Positions 1-8,574 of a stretch of 51,399 nucleotides of DNA are shown here, in pieces. The stretch's first letter is position 1. Every line of letters starts with the position of its first letter. The stretch comes from Muribaculaceae bacterium (GTDB lineage Bacteria; Bacteroidota; Bacteroidia; Bacteroidales; Muribaculaceae). The position numbers and the translations under genes are program-made. The stretch lies in NCBI GenBank assembly GCA_017626045.1, contig JAGAJP010000018.1:1-51399 (forward strand), given 5' to 3'. The notes under the pieces were generated by a model. It was not told the origin of the DNA. It ran no database searches and was given only the letters and a program-made list of their open reading frames with translations.

Positions 1-61
1 AAATTCTGATACTTCCAAAAGATTAGGCATTTAGCGAAATGATTTTTTTAGGGCAAAAAGT

Positions 62-101
62 GCCATTTGCTAAACAAACCGCGATTTGTTTAGCAAATGG
101 C
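62..101. repeat. 17-bp perfect inverted repeat
   Basis: The arm gccatttgctaaacaaa at 62-78 is exactly complementary to 85-101, with a 6-base loop. A T-rich tail (gatttttgtc) follows on the plus strand, so it could act as a terminator for a gene to the left. Part of the arm, tttgctaaacaaa, recurs at 178-190, which fits a dispersed intergenic repeat. Confidence 0.6.
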
Positions 102-325
102 GATTTTTGTCTCTTCTAATGTCTTGATTATCGGGTGCTTGGCCGAAGTGCAAATCTCTTCCTAAGAGATTGTGATGTTTGCTAAACAAAAATGCCCCTT
201 GCCGGAGTGCCGGCTTGGGACATTAAATTAATTCATAATTCATAATACATAATGCATAATTGGCTTCGCGCGGGGGAGGATTAGTAATTAGTAATTGGCT
301 TTGCTAAGCGGGAGAGGGTGCTTTT

Positions 326-351
326 GGGCGAGGAATTGTAATTCCTCGCCC
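326..351. repeat. Palindrome of a dispersed intergenic repeat
   Basis: The 12-base arms gggcgaggaatt and aattcctcgccc are separated by two bases. The right half plus its flank (aattcctcgcccccagt) recurs at 1094-1110, and both copies are preceded by gtgcttttg. A more diverged relative (taattccgcgcctcagt) is seen near 7982-7999. This looks like a short repeat family scattered in intergenic DNA. Confidence 0.55.
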
Positions 352-354
352 CCA

Positions 355-390
355 GTGAAATCCTTGCTCACGGTGAAATCCTTGCTCACG
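355..390. repeat. 18-bp direct tandem repeat
   Basis: The unit gtgaaatccttgctcacg occurs twice without a gap, at 355-372 and 373-390. It starts right after the cccagt end of the palindromic repeat and ends 8 bases before the stop codon of the following minus-strand gene. Confidence 0.7.
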
Positions 391-398
391 GTGGGGGG

Positions 399-884
399 TT
401 AGAGCTTTTTGCCATAGTAGTAGACGTGGTGGGCGTCGCGGGCGTAGCCGTTGGGGAGAATCTGGAAGGTGTAGGGGTCGGCTCCTTTCAGTTTCTTGCC
501 GTAGTAGTAGACGTGGCGGGCGTCGCGGGCGTAGCCGTAGTCGAGGACTACGAAGGAGGGGATGTTGACTCCCTGCATTACTATGCCGTTGAAGATTACG
601 TTTGCTGTGCCTATCACATAAGCGAGTGCGGGATCAAATCTCTTGTGGCGGGGTGCATAGTGGCGGGGTCTTGGCGGCGGGGGAGGAGTGGGGCGGTAGT
701 AGCCGCCATGGCCGGGTTTCCAGTCGTGTTTTTTGTTCTTTTTGTGTTTTTTGTCTTTATGATGGCGCTCGTATCGCTTTTCGGTGCGGTGTTTCCAGTC
801 GTCATCCTTGTGGTGGTCTTTGGCAGACACTCCGCAGATGCCAAACGAGAGGGAGAGGATCAGGATCATTATCAGCTTTTTCAT
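399..884 (-). CDS. Secreted basic His/Lys-rich protein with DKNYY repeats
   Basis: 161 residues with a clear signal peptide (hydrophobic residues about 4-17, cleavage near SFGICGVSA). Residues about 22-62 are a low-complexity stretch dominated by His, Lys and Asp, followed by a Pro-rich linker. The C-terminal third holds two copies of YARDA(R/H)HVYYYGKKL, the hallmark of the DKNYY repeat family, whose function is unknown. The protein stops exactly at the end of the second repeat, so the array may be shortened compared with relatives. The His-rich segment could bind metal ions; that is inference. It appears monocistronic: a 288-bp spacer separates it from the EF-G2 gene upstream. Confidence 0.75.
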   Translation of the reverse strand: MKKLIMILILSLSFGICGVSAKDHHKDDDWKHRTEKRYERHHKDKKHKKNKKHDWKPGHGGYYRPTPPPPPRPRHYAPRHKRFDPALAYVIGTANVIFNGIVMQGVNIPSFVVLDYGYARDARHVYYYGKKLKGADPYTFQILPNGYARDAHHVYYYGKKL

Positions 885-1026
885 AATTCTTCGGTTTTTG
901 GGTGAATAATTATGGTGGTTTTTATTATTAAGAGTTTTTTGCTATGGAAAAGTTTAGTTTGGAGGTTATAAAAAATGTTAATTTCTTTTTTGGGGGGCGC
1001 CGAGGAATCGGCTTAACGGTGACAAA

Positions 1027-1053
1027 GGTGCCCGAGCCGAAGGCTCTGACACC
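1027..1053. repeat. Imperfect hairpin in spacer
   Basis: The segment from ggtgcccgagcc to ggctctgacacc folds with 10 of 12 pairs around a gaa loop. It lies in the spacer between the EF-G2 stop and the DKNYY gene. It could be part of a terminator or of the dispersed repeat family; nothing decides this. Confidence 0.35.
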
Positions 1054-1093
1054 TATACAAACATTGGCTTGGGGGTATTGGTGCTTTTGATGT

Positions 1094-1110
1094 AATTCCT
1101 CGCCCCCAGT
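1094..1110. repeat. Second copy of the dispersed intergenic repeat
   Basis: aattcctcgcccccagt is identical to 341-357 and is likewise preceded by gtgcttttg (1081-1089). Only the right half of the palindrome seen at 326-351 is present here. Confidence 0.5.
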
Positions 1111-1115
1111 AGGCG

Positions 1116-1150
1116 GAAGCCCGGGTCCTGCTGGGCGGGATCCGGGCTTC
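1116..1150 (-). terminator. Hairpin after the EF-G2 gene
   Basis: gaagcccgg at 1116-1124 pairs with ccgggcttc at 1142-1150, and the stem extends inward through a wobble to about 13 pairs. It lies 23 bases beyond the EF-G2 stop. No U-tract follows on the minus strand, so it may be a transcript 3' end or a stability element rather than a classical terminator. Confidence 0.45.
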
Positions 1151-1172
1151 GGGATTAAGTTAGTGGAGTTTT

Positions 1173-3329
1173 TTATTCGTCGGTCTGGGATTCGGCGTAT
1201 GCCTTCAGGAGCTTTTCCTGGACGTCGCCGGGCACGAGCTCGTAGCCGGAGAATTCCATGGAGAAGGAGCTGCGGCCTCCGGTGATGGAGCTGAGGGCGG
1301 TGCTGTAGTTCGCCATCTCTTTCAGAGGCACTTTAGCCTGAAGTTTCTGGATGCCGTTTTCGGCGTCCATGCCCATGATGATGGCACGGCGACCCTGAAG
1401 CTCGCTCATGACGTCGCCCATATAGTCGTCGGGCACGTGAACCTCTACATCATAGATGGGCTCGAGAATCTTCGGGTTAGCCTCGCGGAAGGCGTGGGAG
1501 AAGGCGTTGCGTCCCGCAAGACGGAACGAGATTTCATTGGAGTCCACCGGGTGCATCTTGCCGTCGTAGATCATTACGCGCACGTCGCGGGCGTAGCTGC
1601 CGGTGAGGGGACCTTGCTCCATGCGGTCCATGAGACCCTTCACGATAGCGGGGATGAAACGCGCGTCGATGGCGCCGCCCACAATGCAGTTGTATACAAT
1701 CAGCTTGCCGCCCCATTCGAGAGGTATCTCCTGCTTGTCGCGCACGCTGAGCTTATACTCCTGATTGCCAAATTTATAGGTGTCGGGCTCGGGCATTCCT
1801 TCGGTGTAAGGCTCCACGATGAGATGCACCTCGCCAAACTGTCCGCTGCCTCCCGACTGCTTCTTGTGGCGATAGTCGGCGCGAGCCGCCTTGGTGATGG
1901 TCTCGCGATAGGGTATCTTCTGCTCCTCAAACGTGATGGGGAGTTTTTCATTGTTTTCAATCCTCCATTTGAGGGTGCGGAGGTGGAACTCACCCTGGCC
2001 TTTTACGAGGGTCTGCTTCAGTTCCTTGCTCTGCTCCACGATCCATGTGGGGTCTTCCTCGTGCATGCGGGTAAGGATGCCTGCCAGCTTCTCGGCGTCG
2101 CTCTCGGTGACGGGCTTGATGGCGCGAATATATTTAGGAGCGGGATACTTGATGAAGTCAAACCGATAGTCGCAACCCTTCTCGTTGAGGGTGTTGCCGG
2201 TGCGCACATCCTTGAGTTTCACAGCCGCGCCTATGTCGCCTGCCTGCAGCTCGTCGATCGGGGTGCGGATCTGGCCGCATACGGTGAAGATCTGCGCGAG
2301 GCGTTCCTTGCCTCCTCGGTTGGCGTTCTCAAGGTCTGCTCCAGCCTTCAGAGTGCCGCTCATCACCTTGAAATACGAAACCTCGCCGATATGGGGCTCA
2401 ACGGAAGTCTTGAAGAAGAACACGCTCAGGGGGCCGTCGGCAAGCGGTTTCACAGCCTCGCCCTCGACAGTCTCGGGGGCCGGCATGTCGTCGACAAACG
2501 GGCAGACGTTTCCGAGGAACTCCATCATGCGGCGCACGCCCATGTCCTTACCTGCGCTGAGGCATATCACGGGGAATATAGACCTCTCCACCAGACCCTT
2601 GCGGATGCCCATGCGGAGGTCGTCCTCAGTCAGCGGCTCATCTCCGAAGAACTTGTCCATCAGGCCCTCGTCGTTGGCGGCTGCAGCCTCCACGAGAATG
2701 CCGTTAAGTTCCTTAGCCTTCTCCATCTCCTCGGCGGGGATATCGGTGATAACGGGAACACCACCGTCGGGACCCCACTCATATTTCTTCATCAGGAGGA
2801 CGTCGATGATGGCGTTGAAGCCGGGGCCGGCGTTGATGGGATACTGGATAGCCACCACATTATTGCCGAAATGCTCGCGGAGCTGCTCCATCACGTTGTC
2901 GTAGTCCACTTTCTCGCCGTCCATCTTGTTGAGGGCGAAAATCACGGGCTTGCCGAGCTTGGCAGTGGTGCGCACAATGTTTTCAGTGCCGACCTCCACG
3001 CCATATTCGGAATCGACCGCCACTACGCCTATATCGGTGACGCCGAGGGCAGTGTATGCGTTTCCGACGAAATCGTCCGCACCCGGGCAGTCGATGATGT
3101 TCAGTTTCTTATTGTTGAATTCCGCGGCAAACACCGTAGAGAACACGGAATAACCATATTCCTTTTCCACCGGGAAATAGTCAGACACGGTGTTGCCGCC
3201 GTCGACAGTGCCGCGGCGTTTGATCACACCGCACTCGAAAAGCATAGACTCCGCAAGAGTGGTCTTGCCGGAACCCTTTGAGCCAAGAAGCGCTATGTTC
3301 TTGATTTCATTAGTTTTGTAGACCTTCAT
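1173..3329 (-). CDS. fusA2: Elongation factor G paralogue (EF-G2) lacking the catalytic histidine
   Basis: 718 residues with EF-G architecture: G domain (P-loop GSKGSGKT at 16-23, NKMD at 134-137), domain II, and domains III-V including a domain IV loop of the form HKKQSGGSGQFGEV. The G3 motif is DCPGADDF (80-87), whereas canonical EF-G has DTPGH; the histidine that activates water for GTP hydrolysis is Ala84. Switch I is also non-canonical (EYGYSV in place of ERGITI). The same trait is known from EF-G2-type paralogues; the one in Bacteroides thetaiotaomicron was reported to translocate without GTP hydrolysis and to support translation during starvation and gut colonisation. The canonical fusA must lie elsewhere. 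The gene appears monocistronic, with its own promoter just beyond the glgP terminator. Confidence 0.88.
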   Translation of the reverse strand: MKVYKTNEIKNIALLGSKGSGKTTLAESMLFECGVIKRRGTVDGGNTVSDYFPVEKEYGYSVFSTVFAAEFNNKKLNIIDCPGADDFVGNAYTALGVTDIGVVAVDSEYGVEVGTENIVRTTAKLGKPVIFALNKMDGEKVDYDNVMEQLREHFGNNVVAIQYPINAGPGFNAIIDVLLMKKYEWGPDGGVPVITDIPAEEMEKAKELNGILVEAAAANDEGLMDKFFGDEPLTEDDLRMGIRKGLVERSIFPVICLSAGKDMGVRRMMEFLGNVCPFVDDMPAPETVEGEAVKPLADGPLSVFFFKTSVEPHIGEVSYFKVMSGTLKAGADLENANRGGKERLAQIFTVCGQIRTPIDELQAGDIGAAVKLKDVRTGNTLNEKGCDYRFDFIKYPAPKYIRAIKPVTESDAEKLAGILTRMHEEDPTWIVEQSKELKQTLVKGQGEFHLRTLKWRIENNEKLPITFEEQKIPYRETITKAARADYRHKKQSGGSGQFGEVHLIVEPYTEGMPEPDTYKFGNQEYKLSVRDKQEIPLEWGGKLIVYNCIVGGAIDARFIPAIVKGLMDRMEQGPLTGSYARDVRVMIYDGKMHPVDSNEISFRLAGRNAFSHAFREANPKILEPIYDVEVHVPDDYMGDVMSELQGRRAIIMGMDAENGIQKLQAKVPLKEMANYSTALSSITGGRSSFSMEFSGYELVPGDVQEKLLKAYAESQTDE

Positions 3330-3373
3330 GGATATTTGGTTTTAATAGGTTACAAAGTTGACAAACTCATCCT

Positions 3374-3388
3374 CCGGGGTTGAACCCC
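3374..3388. promoter_or_regulatory. Hairpin in the EF-G2 leader
   Basis: cggggttgaaccccg forms a 5-bp GC stem (7 bp if a 1-base centre is allowed). It lies in the predicted 90-nt leader between the promoter near 3429-3436 and the start codon at 3329. A role in leader stability or translational control is possible but unproven. Confidence 0.35.
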
Positions 3389-3428
3389 GAAAGCGGACGC
3401 AATTTAGTTAAAATTTTTCAATTCCCAG

Positions 3429-3460
3429 CAAAGTTATTATATGTTGTAAAGCATAAAAAT
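3429..3460 (-). promoter_or_regulatory. Promoter for EF-G2 (Bacteroidetes type)
   Basis: On the minus strand TAACTTTG at 3429-3436 matches the -7 consensus TAnnTTTG exactly. A T-rich -33 region (tttt/attt) lies about 19-20 bp upstream and abuts the U-tract of the glgP terminator. The predicted start is near 3422. Confidence 0.45.
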
Positions 3461-3488
3461 AAAAAAAGCGTCCCGAAGGACGCTTTTT
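3461..3488 (-). terminator. Intrinsic terminator of the glycogen operon
   Basis: The arms aaaaagcgtcc (3463-3473) and ggacgcttttt (3478-3488) enclose a 4-base loop. On the minus strand this loop reads TTCG between C and G, a stable tetraloop, and is followed by a run of T. It lies 45 bp beyond the glgP stop and would also stop transcription from the right side. Confidence 0.88.
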
Positions 3489-3532
3489 ATAATGATTGAA
3501 TCATTGAAGTTGATTCAATTCAATTACGGATA

Positions 3533-6094
3533 TCAGATCCAGCGGACATACGCGAAGTCCATGCGGTGGGGGAGCATGGCGTTCTTCGGGTATACGCGGA
3601 GAGCGTAGCGGAAGTTAGCCGCCTCGAGGAACTTGTCCTTGAGCTCGTATTCAACGATGGGGCCGTTTTCGGCAACAATCTTGAGCTGCTTCGTGCCCAT
3701 GAAGTCGGAAACGCCGTCGTGATCCTCGTAAACCACGAGTTCCACGCCGATGGAATCGCCGAGACCCTTGGTGTCGAGAGTGCACTTGACAGTATATTCG
3801 CCGTCGGTGATGTGCTTCTGGTTGCCGGCGTCGCCATAGTCTACGGAGAGCACCTCAATCTGGTCCCACTTGGAAGCCACGGTCTCCTTCCACGCCACAA
3901 TCTCGCGAGCCTTCGCGAAATCGTGAGCCTTGAGGGCAGCGGCACGCTTAGCCTCGGGAGAATAGAACTTGGCGACATAGTCGTCGAGCTGGCGCTTCAT
4001 GGTGAAGTGAGGCGCGATGTGGCCGATGGAGCGCTTGATATACTGGATCCACTCGGGAGAGTAGCCCTTGTAGTTCTTGTCGAAATAGAGGGGGATGATC
4101 TCGTTTTCCAGCATCGAGTAGATGGTGGCGGCGTCGAGCTTGTCCTGCTGCGCCTGGTCGGTGAAGGTGCGCTTGTCGGTGAGCGCCCATCCAGCCTTCT
4201 CGTCGAAGCGGTATCCTTCATACCACCAGCCGTCGAGCACTGAGAAGTTGAGCACGCCGTTCATCTCCGCCTTCTCGCCGGAAGTACCGGAAGCCTCGAG
4301 GGGACGTGTCGGGAAGTTGAGCCATACGTCGACACCGGTCACGAGACGCTTAGCCACGGTCATGTTGTAGTCCTCGAGGAAGATGATCTTGCCGAGGAAC
4401 TGCGGCATGCGGCTGATCTCCATGATGTGCTTGATGAGGCCCTGTCCGGCGCCGTCGGCGGGGTGAGCCTTGCCGGAGAAGATGAACTGTACGGGGCGGT
4501 CCTTGTCGTTGACGATCTTGGCGAGACGGTCGAGGTCGTTGAAGAGGAGGTGAGCACGCTTGTAGGTTGCGAAACGGCGGGCGAAACCGAAGATGAGAGC
4601 GTTGGGGTTGATCCTGTCGAGAATCTGCATCACAGCGGAGGGGTCACCCTGGTTGCGGAGCCACTTCTCGCGGAAATCGCGGCGCACGAAGTTGATGAAC
4701 TTGTTTTTCAGCGTCATTCGCATGTTCCAGATCTCGTCGTCGCCTACCTTGAAGATGTTCTCCCAGGCCTCGGGGTTGCTCTGGTCGTGGAACACCTGGG
4801 AGCCGAGTTTCTCGGCATAGAACGCCTTCCATTCGGAAGCCGCCCATGTGGGCATGTGTACGCCGTTGGTCACGTATCCTACATGGCTCTCGGCGGGGTC
4901 GTAGCCTTTCCATATTCCGGCAAACATCTTCTTCGACACCTCGCCATGGAGCCAGCTCACGCCGTTAGCCTCCTGGCAGGTGTTGAGCGCGAAGACGCTC
5001 ATAGAGAACTTCTCGTTGGTGTCGGGGTTCTCGCGGCCCATGTTCATGAGGTCGCTCCAAGAGATTCCGAGTTTCGCGGGATATTCGCCCATGTACTTGC
5101 CGAAGAGACCCTCGTCGAAGTAGTCATGACCGGCGGGCACAGGAGTGTGGACAGTGTAGAGAGAAGTAGCGCGCACCACTTCGAGAGCCACGTTGAAGGG
5201 GAGATGGTCGTTCTGCACATATTCCACGAGGCGCTGGAGGTTGAGGAGCGCAGCGTGACCCTCGTTGGCGTGATAGATGTCGGTGTGGATGCCGAGCTTG
5301 TTGAGCATATATATACCGCCGATGCCGAGCAGGTATTCCTGCTTGATACGGTTTTCCCAGTCGCCGCCATAGAGCTTGTGGGTTATGGGGCGGTCGAACT
5401 CCGAGTTCATGTCGAAGTCAGTGTCGAGCAGGTAAAGCTTCATGCGGCCCACGTTGACGCGCCATACGTGGCAGTAGATGATTCTGCCGGGGTAGGGTAC
5501 CTCGAGAATCATCGGCTGGCCGTCTTCGCCGAGCACGGGCTCGATGGGGAGCTGGTCGAAGTTCTGGGGCTCATAGTTGGCGATTTGCTGGCCGTCGATG
5601 CTGAGGCTCTGCTGGAAGTAGCCGTAACGATAGAGGAAGCCTACGGCGGTCATGTTGACCCTTGAGTCAGACGCCTGCTTGATGTAGTCGCCGGCGAGGA
5701 CGCCGAGGCCACCGGAATAGATCTTGAGGCATGAGCAGAGACCGTATTCCATGGAGAAATACGCCACGGAGGGGAGGTCGTTGCGCATGGGCTGCTTCAT
5801 ATAGTTCTTGAAAGAACTGTAGACTTTTTCAATTCTGTCCATCCAGAGGGAGTCGTTCTGGATTTCCTGATATCTCTCGTGGCTGAGCTGCTGGAGGAGC
5901 ATCACGGGATTTTCACCGGTCTTTCGCCAGAGGTCATGGTCGAGGTCGCGGAAAAGGTTCTTGCCCTCGCTGTTCCATACCCACCAGAGGTTTTTGGATA
6001 TTTCCTCGAGCGGACGAAGCTTCTTGGGGAGAGAATTCGATACCACCAAATTGCGCCATACAGGCTGGTTGGCTTTGCTTACTTGAAGTTTCAT
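3533..6094 (-). CDS. glgP: Alpha-glucan (glycogen) phosphorylase
   Basis: 853 residues; cleaves alpha-1,4-glucan with phosphate to release glucose 1-phosphate, using pyridoxal phosphate. An N-terminal DUF3417-type segment (about 20-115) is followed by the GT35-like catalytic region with [18 protein letters not shown] (about 114-131), [12 protein letters not shown] (about 503-514) and [14 protein letters not shown] (600-613), in which Lys608 is the predicted PLP lysine. This is the shorter alpha-glucan phosphorylase subfamily, distant from GlgP/MalP of E. coli. It follows the glycogen synthase gene with a 27-bp gap, so synthesis and breakdown enzymes share one transcript from the promoter near 7849-7880 and one terminator at 3461-3488. 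Confidence 0.92.
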   Translation of the reverse strand: MKLQVSKANQPVWRNLVVSNSLPKKLRPLEEISKNLWWVWNSEGKNLFRDLDHDLWRKTGENPVMLLQQLSHERYQEIQNDSLWMDRIEKVYSSFKNYMKQPMRNDLPSVAYFSMEYGLCSCLKIYSGGLGVLAGDYIKQASDSRVNMTAVGFLYRYGYFQQSLSIDGQQIANYEPQNFDQLPIEPVLGEDGQPMILEVPYPGRIIYCHVWRVNVGRMKLYLLDTDFDMNSEFDRPITHKLYGGDWENRIKQEYLLGIGGIYMLNKLGIHTDIYHANEGHAALLNLQRLVEYVQNDHLPFNVALEVVRATSLYTVHTPVPAGHDYFDEGLFGKYMGEYPAKLGISWSDLMNMGRENPDTNEKFSMSVFALNTCQEANGVSWLHGEVSKKMFAGIWKGYDPAESHVGYVTNGVHMPTWAASEWKAFYAEKLGSQVFHDQSNPEAWENIFKVGDDEIWNMRMTLKNKFINFVRRDFREKWLRNQGDPSAVMQILDRINPNALIFGFARRFATYKRAHLLFNDLDRLAKIVNDKDRPVQFIFSGKAHPADGAGQGLIKHIMEISRMPQFLGKIIFLEDYNMTVAKRLVTGVDVWLNFPTRPLEASGTSGEKAEMNGVLNFSVLDGWWYEGYRFDEKAGWALTDKRTFTDQAQQDKLDAATIYSMLENEIIPLYFDKNYKGYSPEWIQYIKRSIGHIAPHFTMKRQLDDYVAKFYSPEAKRAAALKAHDFAKAREIVAWKETVASKWDQIEVLSVDYGDAGNQKHITDGEYTVKCTLDTKGLGDSIGVELVVYEDHDGVSDFMGTKQLKIVAENGPIVEYELKDKFLEAANFRYALRVYPKNAMLPHRMDFAYVRWI

Positions 6095-6121
6095 AAATTA
6101 TAATACTAGTATCAATGTTTC

Positions 6122-7801
6122 TTATTTGTTGATTCTGAGGTCTCGTTTGCCGATAGCGATTTCAAACGCCGCGTCGTATTTCTCCACGAAGAATTTCCAG
6201 TCGGCGAGCGCGGCAGTCGCCGTCGCAGCCTTCCTTACGGCATGAACGTCGGGGGCGCCGGCGCGGGAGTATTCCGCGATGGTAGCGGCTATTTCCTTCA
6301 CCGTGGTCCAGTAGCTGGAGTCGTCGCGGGGAGCCACCACCACGCCTGTCTTCCTGAGCGAGTCCATCGGGTCGGAGACGCGAGCCTTCGCCACATCGCT
6401 CTCCACCCACTGTCCGAAGCCGGACTTGTCGGTGGTGACCGTGGGGACACCGAACGCCACACTCTCGAGCGGGGTGTATCCCCAGGGCTCATAGTATGAC
6501 GCGAACACTGTGATGTCGAGAGCCGGCAGCAGGTCGTAGTATGTGATGTTTACGATGCCGTCGCTTCCGTCGAGATAGCACGGCACGAAAATAGTCTTGA
6601 CGAGTCCGGTCTTTCCCAATGCGCCCTCCGCCTCGAGCTGTGCCAGACGCCGGCATACCGGGTCGGAGTCCTCATTGTTGAGGCGATGAGTCAGCCAGTC
6701 GGGATAGACGCTTAGGGAACCATGCTGGTCGAGGTTTATGAGCAGGTCGCCGTTCGGCTCCCTGACCCATGCGGGCACGAGGACGAGCGCGAGGATGTCG
6801 CGAGCGGCAGCCGCTCCTGTTCTGCCGAGTTTCGCCATGCTGTCGAGGAATACGTCGAGACCTTTGTTGCGGTATTCGTTTCTGCCGGAAGTTGCCACGA
6901 TCAGGGTGTCGTCGCTCCATTTCCGTCCGGTCATTTTTTCGGCTATCTCGAGCAGGCGGCGTCTGCCTTCGGTTCTCAGCCTGTCGTATTTAGCCTTTGC
7001 AGGCACGAAGTCCGGCTCGAAACCGTTAGGGGTCACCACGTCGGGACGCATGTCGAGCAGCTGAGCGCATTCGTCGGCTGTCAAGGCGCTTACGGCAGTG
7101 AAGCAGTCGGCGTTGCATGCCGCGGCCTTTTCCACGGAGTGCTTTGCCTCCATGTTAAGCTCGCGCGCCATCTGGTCGCCGTTGTAAGCAGTGAAATATT
7201 CGTAGAGGTTTTTGCCGTTTCCGCAGATAGACCTGCCGATGGAAGTGGCATGAGTAGTGAAGAGGCTTGCCGCCTCGGGCATAATCTTGCGTAGCCACAG
7301 GAGTCCCATGCCGGTTGTCCACTCGTTGAAGTGGGCGAGCACATTCCTGTCGGGGAATCCGAGATGGGCAGCAAGACCTTTCATGACAATAGCCGCCGCC
7401 ACACCGAAAGCGCATCCTTCGGGATAGTCGCCGTAGTTGTGTAGCGAATCGACGCCAAACATTCTCCACATCTCGCCATACACATCGTTGAGGATGCTGT
7501 AAACACCGTCGAACTTCACGAGCACGACAGCGGGAGACCCGGGAACATTCCAGCGCCCTGCGCGGATGGTGATGCCGTATGGGAACTCGAGATTACGGCA
7601 AGATTTGAGGAGTGTTTTCCTCTCTGTGAAGAATGGCGAGGGGGAATCGTCGGTCCAGACATCGGGGCCGATGAACACGAGATTGTCGCCAAACTGCTCC
7701 TTGAGGACTAGGGCTTTAGTGGAGAGGACGGTGTAGATGCCGCCGATCTTATTGCAAACTTCCCAGCTTGTCTCAAAAAGCAATTCTTTTTTATTTTCCA
7801 T
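6122..7801 (-). CDS. Glycogen synthase, GT3 (eukaryote-like) type
   Basis: 559 residues. It begins with a motif FETSWEVCNKIGGIYTVLSTKA typical in style of GT3 glycogen synthases (N-terminal nucleotide-sugar binding Lys in a K-I-GG-I context, here NKIGGI) and carries the donor-site signature YYEPWGYTPLESVAFGVP near residue 455. GT3 enzymes transfer glucose from UDP-glucose to growing glycogen chains; Bacteroidetes use this family rather than, or beside, GlgA. The gene is first in the operon with glgP, giving coupled control of glycogen metabolism. A promoter (CTTG, 20 bp, TAATTTTG) lies about 50 bp upstream of the start codon. I leave the symbol empty because glgA usually denotes the GT5 enzyme. 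Confidence 0.88.
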   Translation of the reverse strand: MENKKELLFETSWEVCNKIGGIYTVLSTKALVLKEQFGDNLVFIGPDVWTDDSPSPFFTERKTLLKSCRNLEFPYGITIRAGRWNVPGSPAVVLVKFDGVYSILNDVYGEMWRMFGVDSLHNYGDYPEGCAFGVAAAIVMKGLAAHLGFPDRNVLAHFNEWTTGMGLLWLRKIMPEAASLFTTHATSIGRSICGNGKNLYEYFTAYNGDQMARELNMEAKHSVEKAAACNADCFTAVSALTADECAQLLDMRPDVVTPNGFEPDFVPAKAKYDRLRTEGRRRLLEIAEKMTGRKWSDDTLIVATSGRNEYRNKGLDVFLDSMAKLGRTGAAAARDILALVLVPAWVREPNGDLLINLDQHGSLSVYPDWLTHRLNNEDSDPVCRRLAQLEAEGALGKTGLVKTIFVPCYLDGSDGIVNITYYDLLPALDITVFASYYEPWGYTPLESVAFGVPTVTTDKSGFGQWVESDVAKARVSDPMDSLRKTGVVVAPRDDSSYWTTVKEIAATIAEYSRAGAPDVHAVRKAATATAALADWKFFVEKYDAAFEIAIGKRDLRINK

Positions 7802-7848
7802 GTTGCCTAAACAACTTTGTTACTTGTTTATGATGTTATTCCAAAGTG

Positions 7849-7880
7849 CAAAATTACAAAAAATCTTCGTATCTTGCAAG
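7849..7880 (-). promoter_or_regulatory. Promoter of the glycogen operon
   Basis: On the minus strand TAATTTTG at 7849-7856 is a perfect TAnnTTTG -7 box. CTTG at 7877-7880 is a 3-of-4 match to the TTTG -33 box with exactly 20 bp between them. The predicted start is near 7842, about 40 nt before the glycogen synthase ATG. Confidence 0.6.
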
Positions 7881-7920
7881 TATTATTGAGAATTGGCTCT
7901 GAGAACTGTGAGAACTCGGA

Positions 7921-7947
7921 GGGGTCTGAGGGGTTGGAGGGGTCGGG
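7921..7947 (+). other. G-quadruplex-type motif
   Basis: Four guanine runs, GGGG at 7921, 7930 and 7939 and GGG at 7945, are separated by loops of 5, 5 and 2 bases. This fits the G3+N1-7 rule on the plus strand. It sits between the end of the DUF3127 gene and the glycogen operon promoter. The surrounding bases (7905-7962) are G-rich and partly repetitive. Confidence 0.5.
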
Positions 7948-8012
7948 AAGCTCGGAGCGATAGAAATTCCTTGCGCGCGGTGTAATTCCGCGCCTCAGTG
8001 GTTGGAAATATG

Positions 8013-8037
8013 GAAGCCTCCCGGTGGGGGAGGCTTC
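8013..8037 (-). terminator. Hairpin downstream of the DUF3127 gene
   Basis: gaagcctccc (8013-8022) and gggaggcttc (8028-8037) form a 10-bp stem with a 5-base loop, 28 bp beyond the stop codon. There is no U-tract on the minus strand, so it is a terminator or 3' stabiliser of uncertain class. Confidence 0.5.
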
Positions 8038-8064
8038 TATGGGATTGGATTTCGGGATTTGGAA

Positions 8065-8547
8065 TCAGAAGGGGAGGTCGTCGCTGGCGTCGCCGGCGGG
8101 GAAGGTGTCGGCAGCGGGCGCTCCGGGGAATGCCGAGCCTCCGAAGGGCTGTGGCGCGGGCTGCTGTGCGGGATATCCGGCGGGCTGCTGGTAAGGCTGC
8201 TGGGGATATGCTCCGGGCTGCGGGTAGCCTCCGGGCTGCGGATAACCGCCCGGCTGCGGGTAGCCTCCCTGCTGCGCGGGGTTATAGGGACGTGCAGCGT
8301 AGCAGCTTACGTCGGTATACCAGCGGTCGTTGAATTCACGGCTTTCCACGTCGATAGAGAGTGTGTAGGAATTGCCGACCTCAAGCTGGATAGTGTCTGC
8401 CTTGTCACCGAAAATGTGGAATTTCACTTTCCTGGGATACTGTCCGAAGGTTTCGAGCACCCATTCTTTTTTCTTCCAGTCGCGGCCCGCCTTCGAAGTG
8501 CCTTGCTGCATCCCGAGGTCAAGGATGATTTTTCCATCAATTTCCAT
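8065..8547 (-). CDS. DUF3127 protein, OB-fold-like with SSB-type C-terminal tail
   Basis: 160 residues. Residues 1-90 match the DUF3127 family of Bacteroidetes in style ([29 protein letters not shown], then [12 protein letters not shown]). A middle section (about 92-140) is a Pro/Gly/Gln-rich linker with repeated GGYPQP units. The last residues, DASDDLPF, closely resemble the acidic tip (DDDIPF) through which bacterial single-stranded DNA-binding proteins recruit partners. The layout of globular domain, disordered linker and acidic tip is that of SSB, so DNA or protein-partner binding is likely, by inference. The canonical ssb gene is not in the window. It appears monocistronic. Confidence 0.8.
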   Translation of the reverse strand: MEIDGKIILDLGMQQGTSKAGRDWKKKEWVLETFGQYPRKVKFHIFGDKADTIQLEVGNSYTLSIDVESREFNDRWYTDVSCYAARPYNPAQQGGYPQPGGYPQPGGYPQPGAYPQQPYQQPAGYPAQQPAPQPFGGSAFPGAPAADTFPAGDASDDLPF

Positions 8548-8574
8548 AATTCTTATATTTGTGTATCTTGTTAT

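Larger units (their letters stand above)
1..398. other. Repeat-rich intergenic region
   Basis: No convincing coding frame is present. The stretch holds a long hairpin at 62-101, a second copy of its core word tttgctaaacaaa at 178-190, a small hairpin near 152-170, an AT-rich run of cataat words at about 231-260, a perfect palindrome at 326-351 and an 18-bp tandem repeat at 355-390. It reads as degraded or repetitive spacer DNA at the edge of the window. The gene to its left is outside the window. Confidence 0.6.

Noticed and set aside
1437..3281. Open frame of 614 codons on the plus strand opposite EF-G2
   Set aside because: It is the antisense of a clear GTPase gene and shows no domain; long mirror frames are common with this codon usage.
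4427..5665. Open frame of 412 codons on the plus strand opposite glgP
   Set aside because: Mirror of a conserved enzyme gene, no recognisable motif.
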